From a virus, in IMG/VR virus record IMGVR_UViG_3300043449_002563, positions 1 to 64,000 of that record: a stretch of DNA of 64,000 nucleotides. One strand, 5' to 3'. Under the pieces are notes generated by a model that made no database searches, was not told the origin of the DNA, and worked only from the letters and a program-made list of their open reading frames with translations. Shown in pieces: positions 44,124 through 53,187 of the stretch. Positions within the stretch are counted from its first letter, which is position 1, and the number at the start of each line of letters is the position of its first letter. The translations under genes and the position numbers were made by a program.

Positions 44124-45293
44124 ATGAAGAAAACATTCGATGAAATAAGTAAATATTTTAAAGAACATGACTGTGAGCTTTTGGAAAGCGAATATTTAAA
44201 TGCGCATGAGAAAATGAAATATCGTTGTTCTTGCGGAAACATTTCTTTTATACATTGGAATAACTTTAAATCAGGTAGAAGATGTGGTTGCAGAAGAATT
44301 GGCGCACAAAGATTTACAGAATTTCAAGTCAAAAATGAAGTTGAGTCATTGGGTTTTTCTTTTGTTTCATCTAAATTTGTCAATAATCAACATATAGTTA
44401 AATGCGTATGTAAATGTGGTGTGTTGCGTGAAGTTCAACTGAAAAGCATACGTAGGTCTGATGGTTGTTTTACTTGTAGAAATCAAAATTTTGCTTTGAA
44501 ATATCAAGAAGTATTTGATTATTTTGCACAACATAATTGTAAGCTTTTGGAAAAAGAATATAAAAATGCACGAACAAAATTGAAATATATTTGTAGTTGT
44601 GGCTCAGAATCTTCAATTGTATTCGATAGCTTCAAAAGAGGCAATCGTTGTAGGAAATGTGGTAACAAAAAGAATTCATTACAACAAAGATTATCACAGG
44701 AAGAGGTAACAAAACAATTTTCTGATCATGGGTGTGTTTTGCAAGATAAATATAAAAAAGCAAGCACACCTTTAAAATTTATATGTAAGTGTGGCAGACA
44801 AGGTCTGAAGAGTTTGAACAATTTTAAAAAAATGCCGAGGTGCAAATCATGTAGCTTACAGGCAAGAAGTGGACAAAATCATTATGAATGGATATCAGAT
44901 AGAAAAATGAAAATAGAGTATGATTTGTTCAGGGATAAATGTTATAAGATGTTAAAAATTGTCTTAGGAAAATTTGGTGGGATCAAGTCGAAAAGAACAG
45001 AGGAAATGCTTGGATTTTCACCGGAGGAATTAATAGCCCACATAAGTGGTCATCCAAATTGGAGTAATTTGAAAAACGAAAGATGGCATTTAGATCATAT
45101 TTTTCCAATAAAAGCTTTTTTTGATTATAGCATAAAAGATTTGAAACTTATTAATTGTTTGGAAAATTTACAGCCATTGACAGCAAAACAAAATTGTGTT
45201 AAAAATTGCAAGTATGATGCGGTTGCTTTTGAAAACTGGCTTCAGTCAAAAGGTGTAAAGGTAACATCATGTCTAACCAAGGGTCAAGTGTGA
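44124..45293 (+). CDS. HNH endonuclease with four zinc-binding repeats (homing type)
   Basis: 389 residues. Four tandem ~55-65-residue units each have an F/Y-x-F...C-x-L-L...Y-x-N-A opening, then C-x-C-G and R-C-x-x-C; they probably bind zinc and DNA. The C-terminal HNH domain has WHLDHIFPIKAFFDYSIKDL and CLENLQPLTAKQN. Such fusions are typical of free-standing homing endonucleases. Flanked by its own terminator/promoter, and its stop overlaps the start of the interrupted polymerase gene. I use the ATG at 44124; the upstream TTG is rejected. Confidence 0.82.
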   Translation: MKKTFDEISKYFKEHDCELLESEYLNAHEKMKYRCSCGNISFIHWNNFKSGRRCGCRRIGAQRFTEFQVKNEVESLGFSFVSSKFVNNQHIVKCVCKCGVLREVQLKSIRRSDGCFTCRNQNFALKYQEVFDYFAQHNCKLLEKEYKNARTKLKYICSCGSESSIVFDSFKRGNRCRKCGNKKNSLQQRLSQEEVTKQFSDHGCVLQDKYKKASTPLKFICKCGRQGLKSLNNFKKMPRCKSCSLQARSGQNHYEWISDRKMKIEYDLFRDKCYKMLKIVLGKFGGIKSKRTEEMLGFSPEELIAHISGHPNWSNLKNERWHLDHIFPIKAFFDYSIKDLKLINCLENLQPLTAKQNCVKNCKYDAVAFENWLQSKGVKVTSCLTKGQV

Positions 45294-45327
45294 AGATAGT
45301 AGGTTTTGAACACCTACATCTTCACAC
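45288..45327 (+). repeat. Imperfect 15-bp inverted repeat spanning HNH stop and polymerase start
   Basis: GTGTGAAGAT (45288-45297) pairs with ATCTTCACAC (45318-45327); inner TAGGT/ACCTA pair around a 7-nt loop. It contains the GTG start codon (45290) of the polymerase N-half and its first His codons. Confidence 0.75.
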
Positions 45328-46679
45328 TGACATACTGCCCCCGGCATAATTCAATGCCGGGGGCGCAAGAATATAGTCTTCTCGATGGATTTGGCCAGTG
45401 TGAAGAATATGCCGATCATTGGCATCACCATGGGAATTTTATTTGTGTAAGTGACCATGGAATGATGGGTGCAATACCCAGACAAATAAAAGCATGTGAG
45501 TCTATTAATGACAAGCATGGCAAAAATAAATTAACTCCTCTCTTCGCATGCGAGCTGTATGTTAATAAGGCGCATTTTGAAGCTACTCCAACAGAAGAAT
45601 CTAGAAAAGCCTTCGTTGAGAGACTTGACCCTGAGCAGCTGGCTGATTTTAAAATAAGAGGGAATCATTTATTAGCTATTGCACTGACCAACGAAGGTTA
45701 TCAGAATCTTGTGCGATTATGCAGCTGGGGGCATCTAAATGGATTCTATGGAAGGCCAAGGGTCAATTATGAGGTGCTTAAGGCTCACAAGGCGGGACTT
45801 GTTTTTACAAGTTGCTGCTACGCCTCTGAAATTGGTCGTACTTTCGACACCAAAGGTGAGGAAGCCGCTGAGGAAACTCTTAAGGTTTATATGGAAATGT
45901 TTCGGGGGCAATTTTATCTAGAAATCATGATGCTTGATTTCCCTAAGCAAAAACCCTATGACAAATTCATTATAAAGATGAAAGAAAAGTATGGTCTGCC
46001 TATTATATTAACCCAAGATTGCCATTATTGTAAACAAGAAGACAGCCATTATCAACGCTTGATGCTCATGGTGCAAACTAAAAGAACCTTGCCAGAGCTT
46101 GAAAAAGCTATGAAGGAAAATGAATTTCAGGATTTTTTTGAGTTGCAGGATCAAAACCTCTGGATGAAAAGCGAAGAGGAATTGAATTCTTTTTGGCTGG
46201 AAAAATATACTGATATTATTCCTCTGGAGATTTTTGAGGAAGCAAAAAAGACTACTGTAGATATTGCGAGAATGGCGAATGTCACTATAGATCGGAGCCT
46301 CAAGTTTCCTACTTTTCCTGAAGAAGGAGCAAAATTACTAGATTTAATAGTCCAGAGCTGTAAGAAGCGCAACATTACTTTGAATAAAGAATACAAGATG
46401 CGTTTGTATGAGGAATATGACATCATTACCAGAAAAGGTTTTGCTAGTTATTTTATAGTGCAGAAAATGATGGCAGACGAAGCCAGACGTATTTTGCCGG
46501 AATTGATTTTGGGATCAAATGGCAGAGAAGCTATTGGACCGGGCAGAGGCTCGGGAGCCGGAAGCTTGATCCTTTACCTTTTGGGTGTCACTGATGTTGA
46601 TCCGATCAAACACGGACTTTTATTCAGTAGATTTTTGTCTGAAGCTAGAGGTGGCAAGCAAATAAAATTGCGGTGGTAG
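45290..46679 (+). CDS. dnaE: DNA polymerase III alpha, N-terminal part (PHP and partial palm), frame-interrupted
   Basis: Starts at GTG 45290 with AAGGG six bases upstream and encodes VKIVGFEHLHLHTD, the first PHP metal motif, then reaches a TAA at 45347. The frame resumes at +1 and continues EYSLLDGFGQ..., the next PHP residues, through ICVSDHGMMG, the AIGPGRGSGAGS palm motif and ending FSRFLSEARGGKQIKLRW. The catalytic PDxDxD part is in a separate gene (48021-50552). A 40-nt hairpin segment (45332-45371) breaks the frame. Full product requires frameshift or bypass; otherwise a shorter start is used. Confidence 0.8.
45332..45371 (+). other. 40-nt hairpin insertion in the PHP motif
   Basis: Removing these 40 nt joins HLHLHTD to YSLLDGFG, the expected conserved PHP sequence, and restores one frame. 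It contains a perfect 10-bp hairpin, CCCCCGGCAT / ATGCCGGGGG with a 6-nt loop, and an in-frame TAA inside the 5' arm and loop. Its edges are ambiguous by a few bases, because GAC before and GAA after both fit the D/E position. Confidence 0.8.
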
Positions 46680-46702
46680 TATATAATTATTTGAGGTGCA
46701 AT

Positions 46703-46993
46703 ATGAAATTATTCACAGAGTGGATGTCGATTCGTCAAATGAATGAGCCTCTAACTCCTTCAGGCTCTTATCAGTTTTCTGGTACTTACAACCTTGACCA
46801 AATGCCAGATTTGATTGAGAATAGCGAGAAGCTAGAATTAGCTGATGCACTCAAGATGATCCCAGAACAATACAACGGGCAATTTGGCGGTATGAGTGAG
46901 TGCCAAGCCGGTAAAGGCGTTACAGCCGATGAGCAGGAAGTTGTTTGGGTTGCTAACGAAGCAGGTACAGTTTATATTTTCGCCAAAACTTGA
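46703..46993 (+). CDS. Small tagged protein
   Basis: 96 residues. MKLFTEWMSIRQMNE is of the shared CTS-like N-terminal type; the rest is a small domain ending EVVWVANEAGTVYIFAKT. GAGGTG precedes the ATG at 46703; an upstream in-frame GTG is less likely. It is the first of three genes between the two polymerase halves. Confidence 0.7.
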   Translation: MKLFTEWMSIRQMNEPLTPSGSYQFSGTYNLDQMPDLIENSEKLELADALKMIPEQYNGQFGGMSECQAGKGVTADEQEVVWVANEAGTVYIFAKT

Positions 46994-47007
46994 TAGAGGA
47001 TTGATCT

Positions 47008-47457
47008 ATGAGCACTAGGTGTTCATTTTTTTACAGTCATGATGGCAAAGGCCAAACTCACGTTTTCGAGGATTTGGCTGAAGAAAACGGTTTAATATTC
47101 ATAGAAAAAACACAGACCATAGACAGTAGGCTTGCTCTTTCACTAGAGGAGCTGCTGTCTATTGGTCAAAGTTTTGATATAAATGAGCTTCGTAGACAAG
47201 TCAATTTGACTGACGAGCAGCTATTAAAAGGCGCAACAAATTATGTTGAAAAATGCCTTAACACTAAATCTTTTTTTCAAGGTATTTATTTTGCTGATTT
47301 TCCTGAAAAAGAAAACACGCCAAAAGAAGCTCAGATTGAATTCAGATTTGTTCAATTTAAAAAGACAAGGGATAAACTAAAAGAGTTGCTAACCAAGGTG
47401 GAAAGCAACTCTAAATCTGGTCATAAATTTTATTTTGGTCTAGAAGATATCAAATAA
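47008..47457 (+). CDS. Unknown 149-aa protein
   Basis: Not recognised. A beta-rich start (MSTRCSFFYSHDGKGQTHVF) then helices, with a Lys-rich end. GAGG-type Shine-Dalgarno upstream. It lies between the polymerase halves and overlaps the convergent tagged gene by 8 bp. Confidence 0.65.
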   Translation: MSTRCSFFYSHDGKGQTHVFEDLAEENGLIFIEKTQTIDSRLALSLEELLSIGQSFDINELRRQVNLTDEQLLKGATNYVEKCLNTKSFFQGIYFADFPEKENTPKEAQIEFRFVQFKKTRDKLKELLTKVESNSKSGHKFYFGLEDIK

Positions 47458-47965
47458 TATTTGATTTTTTAAGTTCTTGTAGCAGTGCATTTCGATAAAG
47501 CTCGCTATTTTCTGCAAGATAGCTCACGTATTTAATTGATTGGATTGGGTCTGGATGAAACATGTTTCCAGACTCTGACAATACTTTTGGAGCTTTGCTT
47601 TTTACCTGCCAGTGAGTGTTTAGCATGCTATCCACTTCACCAGCTGTGTCTGTACTCCATGGGCTTTGTTGGCTGTAATCTCCAATGTCTATTTCTTGGT
47701 CGTATCCATCAAAAGGATTGTTTTCTCCCAAAGGAATGTCTGTATCCTGTGGATAAACACCTGCGGAATAAGGGAAATACCCGTGATCTTCCTTGGGGGC
47801 GACCATAATATCGTTAGGTTCTTTTCGGTAATTAGGAATATCCCTCTTTGGAATCAAGTTGTCTTCTGGGCTGTTAGGCTGCTCGAAGTTCAATGGATCT
47901 AAGCAACTTACGGCATCTACACTTGTTTTTCCATTCGCATCTAGGTATTCTTTAATTGTAATCAT
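47450..47965 (-). CDS. Tagged protein, Asp/Pro-rich
   Basis: 171 residues. MITIKEYLDANGK is a looser member of the shared N-terminal type; the middle is Asp, Pro and Asn-rich (probably extended) and the C-terminus is a helix ending LLQELKKSNII. I use the ATG at 47965 with GAGAGG upstream. On the opposite strand between the polymerase halves, which rules out a simple intron reading. Confidence 0.65.
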   Translation of the reverse strand: MITIKEYLDANGKTSVDAVSCLDPLNFEQPNSPEDNLIPKRDIPNYRKEPNDIMVAPKEDHGYFPYSAGVYPQDTDIPLGENNPFDGYDQEIDIGDYSQQSPWSTDTAGEVDSMLNTHWQVKSKAPKVLSESGNMFHPDPIQSIKYVSYLAENSELYRNALLQELKKSNII

Positions 47966-48020
47966 GATTTTACCTCTCAAATTATATTTACTTACGAATT
48001 AACATTTTTGGGAGAAATTA

Positions 48021-50552
48021 ATGGAGCGTCTTCGTTTAATTATTTCTGAAAGAAAAGATCAGTACGCAGAATTGAAAAATCACTCTAATTTTGAGAAAAG
48101 ATTACGTTGGGAATTGATTGAAATAGAAGTTCAAGATGAAGAAAAATATTTCTTGGACATGTTTGAAAACAATGAGAAAAAGCCTAACCCACATAATTTA
48201 CTTATTCCTGTGCTACTAGGAATTTGCGAGAGTGTAGATTTAAACAAAGAACCTTTATACAAAATAGGTGATTTCCCTGATGTAGACGTTGATTATTTAC
48301 CACCGGTTAGAGATTATCTAAAAAACACATGGGCTCCACTCACGTTCGGCAAGGAAAATGTTTGCAGCATTGGTAATTATGGCACATTTGGCTTGAAGAG
48401 TAGCCTGATAGACATGGCCAGAGTGCATGGCTATGATAGGAATGAAATACTTAAAATTACTACAAATATTGGACTTAAAGATGATGAAGGTCAAGTATTG
48501 ACTTTTGATAAGGCCTTGGAGTTATATCCTGAACTCAAAGCATATTTAGATGACCATCAAGATGTAGAAGTGGCCGTGAGAAAGCTTCTGCACAGAAACC
48601 GCAGCATGGGCAAACATGCTGGGGGTCTTATTATATGCAATAGTAGAATTGACAACTTTGTCCCCTTGGTTAGAGGGACAGATGGAAGTCCTGTTAGTTC
48701 TTGGGTAGAAGGTCTGCATGGACAAGATTTAGGACCTGTAGGTCTTATTAAGTTTGATTTACTTGTGGTTGACGGACTGTATCAGGTGGCTTTAGCTACA
48801 AGATATGTTAAAGAACGCCATAAATTGAGTTCTGTGTGCGCTCTGGAAGGAGATTGGGACTGGAGCGACACTTCTTACCTGAATGATCCAGATAGCCTTT
48901 CTATGGCTAATGAAGGTGATTTAAAATGCATATTTCAGTATGACAGTGATGGTATTCGTGCATTGGCTACCAAAGGTGGAGTTGATGGGTTTGAGGACTT
49001 GGTTGCTTACGTAAGCCTATATCGTCCAAGCTGCTTGATGATGAAAATGGACGAGGAGTTTGTCGAAAGAAAGCGTGGGCGTAAACTTTATGAAGTGCCA
49101 GAAATCTTAAAAAGCGCCTTGGACAAAACCTACGGGGTTTTGATTTATCAAGAGCAGGTTATGCAGATTTTGAACATAGTTGGCAAAATTCCTCTTAGGG
49201 ACTGCTATCAAGTAATCAAAGCTATATCTAAGAAAAAAGTAGATGGGTTTAAAAAATATAAAGAGAAGTTTATTGAGAATGGACAACAGACATTAAATAA
49301 AAGCGCCAAGGAAATGGACGAATACTTTCAGCTTATTGAAAGCTTTGCTGGTTACGGCTTCAATGCAAGTCATGCGACGGCGTACAGTTATATTTCTGCT
49401 AGGCAATTGTACCTGAAATCGCATTACCCCCTTGAATTCTTTACGAGCAGTTTGCAGTGCCAAGATAACGAAGAAAAAAGAAGAGATTATATTACAGAGG
49501 CTTTAAACCATGGTGTTAATGTCAAGGGGTTGGACATTAACAAGTCCAAACAAACATTTGATATAATCGATGATACAATCTATATTGGATTCGGTAATGT
49601 TAAAGGTATTGGCGAAGATAAGGCAAAGAGGATCGCTGAATTGCAACCTTATGCCGGTTTCGAAGACTTTTTGGAACGTTATGGTACTGAAGCCGGCACA
49701 GTCAAACCATTGATCGGATTAAGAATATTTGGGGACAACGTCCAAGATCAATATGCTTACTGGCTTAAGTTTACCGAAGTGAGGAAGCAAATCAAGGATA
49801 AAGACAAAAGATTTGAGAACAATATAAAAGAAATACTTGCTAAATTAGTAGAAATTTTACCTTCTTCTATGCGTAATGCCTTGTCCAAAGTGGCAAGATT
49901 AGAGCAAAGAATTTTTGATGTCGTAATAAGTCATGTAGAAAAGCTGAATGATGCAATCTTGCTTTCTAAAGTTAAAGAACTGCAAAAGAAATTTGCTGGT
50001 GCCACAACCAGATACGCAACTAGTCAAACCAAGGTTGAGATGCCTAAATTAGGATTAGTAAAACTTGAGGATTGCAAGGAGGTTGATGAAAAATTTGTAA
50101 AAGCTATAGCTGATAAAGAAGAATGTGAAGTGGCATATTATGGGTTTGTTTGGTCGAACAAGGTTAGGGAATTTGCAAAATATAAAGGTGGTTTCAATTT
50201 TGATTTGGCCAAACGTAAGAGCATAACCAATCCCAAGCCATATTACATGATTTACGGGGTGGTTCAGTCTTGCACATTGAAAAGTTTCAAAAACGGCAAC
50301 GGCAAATATGCAAGTTTAGAACTGATGGATGATAATTTGCAGACAAATAAGGTTACTATTTGGGAGGATGATTATATTATATTTAAAGAAGATTTAAAAA
50401 AGGGAAACTTTATTAGTATACAGGTCACTGTGTCTACTAAAGGATATCAGGGTTTTACTCTGTTTGGTCCACCGAGACACAAGAGGCATACTCTTCCTGC
50501 AAAACGTTACGATACAAGACTGGTAGTTTTAGAGGATGTTTCAAATGTCTGA
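48021..50552 (+). CDS. dnaE: DNA polymerase III alpha, C-terminal catalytic part
   Basis: 843 residues. After an ~85-residue lead comes the catalytic PDVDVDY (86-92). Further family motifs: GKHAGGLIICN, KFDLLVVDGLYQVA (third catalytic Asp region), YRPSCLMMKMDEEFVERK, KTYGVLIYQEQVMQI, NASHATAYSYISARQLYLK, and a helix-hairpin-helix GFGNVKGIGEDKAKRIAE. The C-terminus is OB-fold-like (YYMIYGVVQSCTLKSFKNGN). GGGAG precedes the ATG. Together with the N-part it would make the replicative polymerase as two chains. Confidence 0.9.
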   Translation: MERLRLIISERKDQYAELKNHSNFEKRLRWELIEIEVQDEEKYFLDMFENNEKKPNPHNLLIPVLLGICESVDLNKEPLYKIGDFPDVDVDYLPPVRDYLKNTWAPLTFGKENVCSIGNYGTFGLKSSLIDMARVHGYDRNEILKITTNIGLKDDEGQVLTFDKALELYPELKAYLDDHQDVEVAVRKLLHRNRSMGKHAGGLIICNSRIDNFVPLVRGTDGSPVSSWVEGLHGQDLGPVGLIKFDLLVVDGLYQVALATRYVKERHKLSSVCALEGDWDWSDTSYLNDPDSLSMANEGDLKCIFQYDSDGIRALATKGGVDGFEDLVAYVSLYRPSCLMMKMDEEFVERKRGRKLYEVPEILKSALDKTYGVLIYQEQVMQILNIVGKIPLRDCYQVIKAISKKKVDGFKKYKEKFIENGQQTLNKSAKEMDEYFQLIESFAGYGFNASHATAYSYISARQLYLKSHYPLEFFTSSLQCQDNEEKRRDYITEALNHGVNVKGLDINKSKQTFDIIDDTIYIGFGNVKGIGEDKAKRIAELQPYAGFEDFLERYGTEAGTVKPLIGLRIFGDNVQDQYAYWLKFTEVRKQIKDKDKRFENNIKEILAKLVEILPSSMRNALSKVARLEQRIFDVVISHVEKLNDAILLSKVKELQKKFAGATTRYATSQTKVEMPKLGLVKLEDCKEVDEKFVKAIADKEECEVAYYGFVWSNKVREFAKYKGGFNFDLAKRKSITNPKPYYMIYGVVQSCTLKSFKNGNGKYASLELMDDNLQTNKVTIWEDDYIIFKEDLKKGNFISIQVTVSTKGYQGFTLFGPPRHKRHTLPAKRYDTRLVVLEDVSNV

Positions 50553-50994
50553 TGAAAAAATTGTTATAGATGAAAATAATTTTGCCCAACATTTCAAGGA
50601 AGCTGGAAAATTTCCCCCTGATAAAGGGGATTCTATGGCTATATTCAGGGCATGTGCTGAGTTTGTGGATGGCGATATAAAAAGAGATGTAGTTAATAAA
50701 TTGAAGCAAACAGATGGCGGAGCAAGATTTGCTATACAAATACTTATGAAAAAATGTAATATGAGTTACAGGGAATCAATTAAAATATGCAAGGAAGTTT
50801 GTAAAGACCTTGAAAGTATGTCCGAAGAAGATGTTCTAAATAAACCATATAAGTTTTTATATGAGAACAAATACTTTGTAAAGAAGGAGTTGGTACCTGA
50901 AAATAACCCGCATTGGGAACTAGTAAACCTGAAGAGTGTTACGGTAGAAGAAAAAAAAGCTGATGTTCCATCTGAAAAAATAGAGTTAGAATAA
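50545..50994 (+). CDS. Unknown 149-aa acidic helical protein
   Basis: Not recognised. Its ATG (50545) lies within the polymerase C-part, overlapping by 8 bp with GAGG upstream, so it is coupled to the polymerase and may be an accessory factor. A helical, Lys/Asp-rich protein with Cys residues in MKKCNMSYRESIKICKEVC. Confidence 0.65.
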   Translation: MSDEKIVIDENNFAQHFKEAGKFPPDKGDSMAIFRACAEFVDGDIKRDVVNKLKQTDGGARFAIQILMKKCNMSYRESIKICKEVCKDLESMSEEDVLNKPYKFLYENKYFVKKELVPENNPHWELVNLKSVTVEEKKADVPSEKIELE

Positions 50995-51019
50995 TATATA
51001 CATCTCAAGGAGAAATTCT

Positions 51020-51799
51020 ATGAATCACGACTCATCATGGCATCAACAGAAGCAAGATTTTGACGAATTGTGCAGAATCTGGGACAAAGCTCAGGCTGAT
51101 GGTATTTTCTCTGAGCGCAAGACCGAGGTTGAAACTCGATCTGATTTCTTTGGAAATTATGATTTGCCTGAGGATGAAGGCATCAAGCATTCTGAAGCCG
51201 ATTACTGGCGAGATGTTATTAGCCGTTCTGGAGAATTAGCTCCCGATGAGTCTATGGTTTTGATGGAAGCAGCTAGGAAAAAGGCTGCTGCTAAGAAAAA
51301 AAAAATAAATAAAGCCAAAAATTCCACGAAAAACCTTGATGAGCTTGGAATTGAAGATACCGAGAAAGAAGTTAAGCGCTTCAAGAAGGCAAAGTCAGGT
51401 AAAGGTGGCGATACCGCAACAGGTGATGTTGATATCACGCCTCCTTACAAAAGAGTACAGGCATCTGTTGAATATGGCGATATTCCAAGCCTAAAAAAAA
51501 AGGTAAAAAATCTCGCTAATCAACCACAGCACGTTAAACCTGATACAGCCGGTGCAGATCAACAAGATCAACACGGCAGAGTAAAGGTTAATGCCGGATT
51601 GGCTGCTCATCCTAGATATGGGGAAATTGAAGACCTCAAGCACAAGATTGAGCAAGCTGGTGCGGAAATGAGTTCTTTAACTGGGCTAGACATGAAAAAA
51701 GCCCAAGCTTTTGATAAGAAGTATATTAAATTGATGGCTAAGCTTGAGAAACTCAGCAGTGATTTGGTAACAAGCTATCGCAAGAACCAGTACTATTAA
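51020..51799 (+). CDS. Unknown 259-aa charged helical protein
   Basis: Not recognised. Helical N-domain (DFDELCRIWDKAQADG), a Lys/Ala-rich segment about 87-110, an acidic/Gly-rich linker, and a C-terminal coiled coil (about 215-255). AAGGAG before the ATG. Composition resembles scaffold or core proteins, but no motif decides. Confidence 0.65.
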   Translation: MNHDSSWHQQKQDFDELCRIWDKAQADGIFSERKTEVETRSDFFGNYDLPEDEGIKHSEADYWRDVISRSGELAPDESMVLMEAARKKAAAKKKKINKAKNSTKNLDELGIEDTEKEVKRFKKAKSGKGGDTATGDVDITPPYKRVQASVEYGDIPSLKKKVKNLANQPQHVKPDTAGADQQDQHGRVKVNAGLAAHPRYGEIEDLKHKIEQAGAEMSSLTGLDMKKAQAFDKKYIKLMAKLEKLSSDLVTSYRKNQYY

Positions 51800-51820
51800 T
51801 AGTTAAAAGGATATAATTCC

Positions 51821-52030
51821 ATGGAGCAGCAACAATTTATTTGTAGGTGCCTTAAGTGTAGATGGATAAGGCAGTCTGAGAATGGACATGACAGTTTCAA
51901 CGACTTGGTGCCAATCAAGACCTGCTCCAACTGTCATGGTCCGAGGAAATATAAGTGTCCACAGTGCGGTCAAATAATGAAAGCGATACCGTTAAACCAA
52001 AGACCCGGATTCACGGGCACCTCTTCGTAA
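51821..52030 (+). CDS. Small zinc-ribbon protein
   Basis: 69 residues with C-x2-C-like pairs: CRCLKCRW, KTCSNCHG and YKCPQCGQ, enough for one or two zinc ribbons. Its 3' third overlaps the next gene's start by 76 bp in another frame. Confidence 0.65.
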   Translation: MEQQQFICRCLKCRWIRQSENGHDSFNDLVPIKTCSNCHGPRKYKCPQCGQIMKAIPLNQRPGFTGTSS

Positions 52031-53187
52031 AAGGTAACTTAGATTACAATCATAGTAATTTTTGTGAGTCCGAAGAACTCTACGATTTAGTATTGTTCCA
52101 CAAAAATGTATTCAATAGAAATACTAACAAACCTGTAGTGTTTTTAAGTTGCTTAGTTGAATTTGGATGCGAGTCTTTACTTCCTCACTATTACTTACCA
52201 CATTTCAAAAAGAAATTTAGATGGTTTCACACGATTGCGATTGGATGGCCCGGCCGTGATTTCCTATACAAAGACTATGTTGATGAATTTTGGCATATAG
52301 ATGATAAATTTACCAATTTAAGACATTACACTAAAGCGTTCAGCGGAATGTCCAAAAATATAGCTTTGATAGAAAATGGATTTAAAAAATTTGGAAGGGT
52401 ATTCAATTCAAAAAGTCTAAACAATTTTTTCTGTGAAGGAGTTTGCAAAGACTGCAAGCAGCCTTTTATGAGCATGCATAAAAAGCAAAACTGCGATAAT
52501 TGCAAATCATTTAACATCATAAACAGTATACTTTCTGACACAAGTTATCACAAAGAAAAGTATGTTCCATTACAATTTGACTTCTCTAAATTTGCAAACC
52601 TTATGAAAAAGGTTCCGCAAAACAAAAAAACCATAGGAATTTTTGCCAGAGAAAGACTTGCATATGGCAGAAATTTGCCTGCCAAATTTTACAGACGTAT
52701 GTGTCGCAGGCTAGAAAAGAATGGATTTAATATTATTTGGCTGGGCGAAAAGGTAAGCACTCTGCCGTGTATCAATAAAAGGTACTTTGATTTTACGAAG
52801 TCAGAATATGCTGATAATGTTGAAGCGTGCATGGCATTAGTTTCAGGTTGTGCTGCAACATTTCAAGCATGGACTGCCTCTACACGTTTTGCGCAAGCTA
52901 CTGGTACGCCATACTGTTTAGTCGAAAGTTTCGATCAGCTTTTTGGAAGCGGACAGGAGGGAAAAAGAATAAATTTGCTAACCAAAGATATGAATAAGAA
53001 AAAAATTATTATAGCAAATTACAAAGATTCCATGGATAAGCTAAATTATTTTGCAGACCTTTGTGCAGATGAAACACAAAATTTAGCAATAAATGGCGAC
53101 TCTACCGATGTAGTAGGCCCAGTGCATAACACGCAGTCTATCAGAGCATTAATAGAAAATAATGATTTATGGAAACTGATATCGTAG
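51955..53187 (+). CDS. GT-B glycosyltransferase-like protein A, with internal Cys cluster
   Basis: 410 residues. It starts at GTG with GAGG eight bases upstream, inside the zinc-ribbon gene. WFHTIAIGWPGRDF near residue 90 and KTIGIFARERLAYGRN plus NIIWLGEKVSTLPC near the C-half suggest a two-Rossmann GT-B fold. A zinc-like cluster (CEGVCKDCKQPF...CDNC) is unusual. Homologous in part to the next protein. Donor and acceptor unknown; the assignment is tentative. Confidence 0.5.
   Translation: MSTVRSNNESDTVKPKTRIHGHLFVKGNLDYNHSNFCESEELYDLVLFHKNVFNRNTNKPVVFLSCLVEFGCESLLPHYYLPHFKKKFRWFHTIAIGWPGRDFLYKDYVDEFWHIDDKFTNLRHYTKAFSGMSKNIALIENGFKKFGRVFNSKSLNNFFCEGVCKDCKQPFMSMHKKQNCDNCKSFNIINSILSDTSYHKEKYVPLQFDFSKFANLMKKVPQNKKTIGIFARERLAYGRNLPAKFYRRMCRRLEKNGFNIIWLGEKVSTLPCINKRYFDFTKSEYADNVEACMALVSGCAATFQAWTASTRFAQATGTPYCLVESFDQLFGSGQEGKRINLLTKDMNKKKIIIANYKDSMDKLNYFADLCADETQNLAINGDSTDVVGPVHNTQSIRALIENNDLWKLIS

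Noticed and set aside
45306-45353. Independent start of the polymerase N-part upstream of the hairpin in the +1 frame
   Set aside because: The residues encoded there (TYIFTLTYC) do not match the PHP motif, whereas the other frame gives HLHLHTD.
46680-48020. Intron or split intein between the polymerase halves
   Set aside because: The interval carries a minus-strand gene and two independent plus-strand genes, and no intein Cys-start block is visible at the end of the N-part; not fully excluded.
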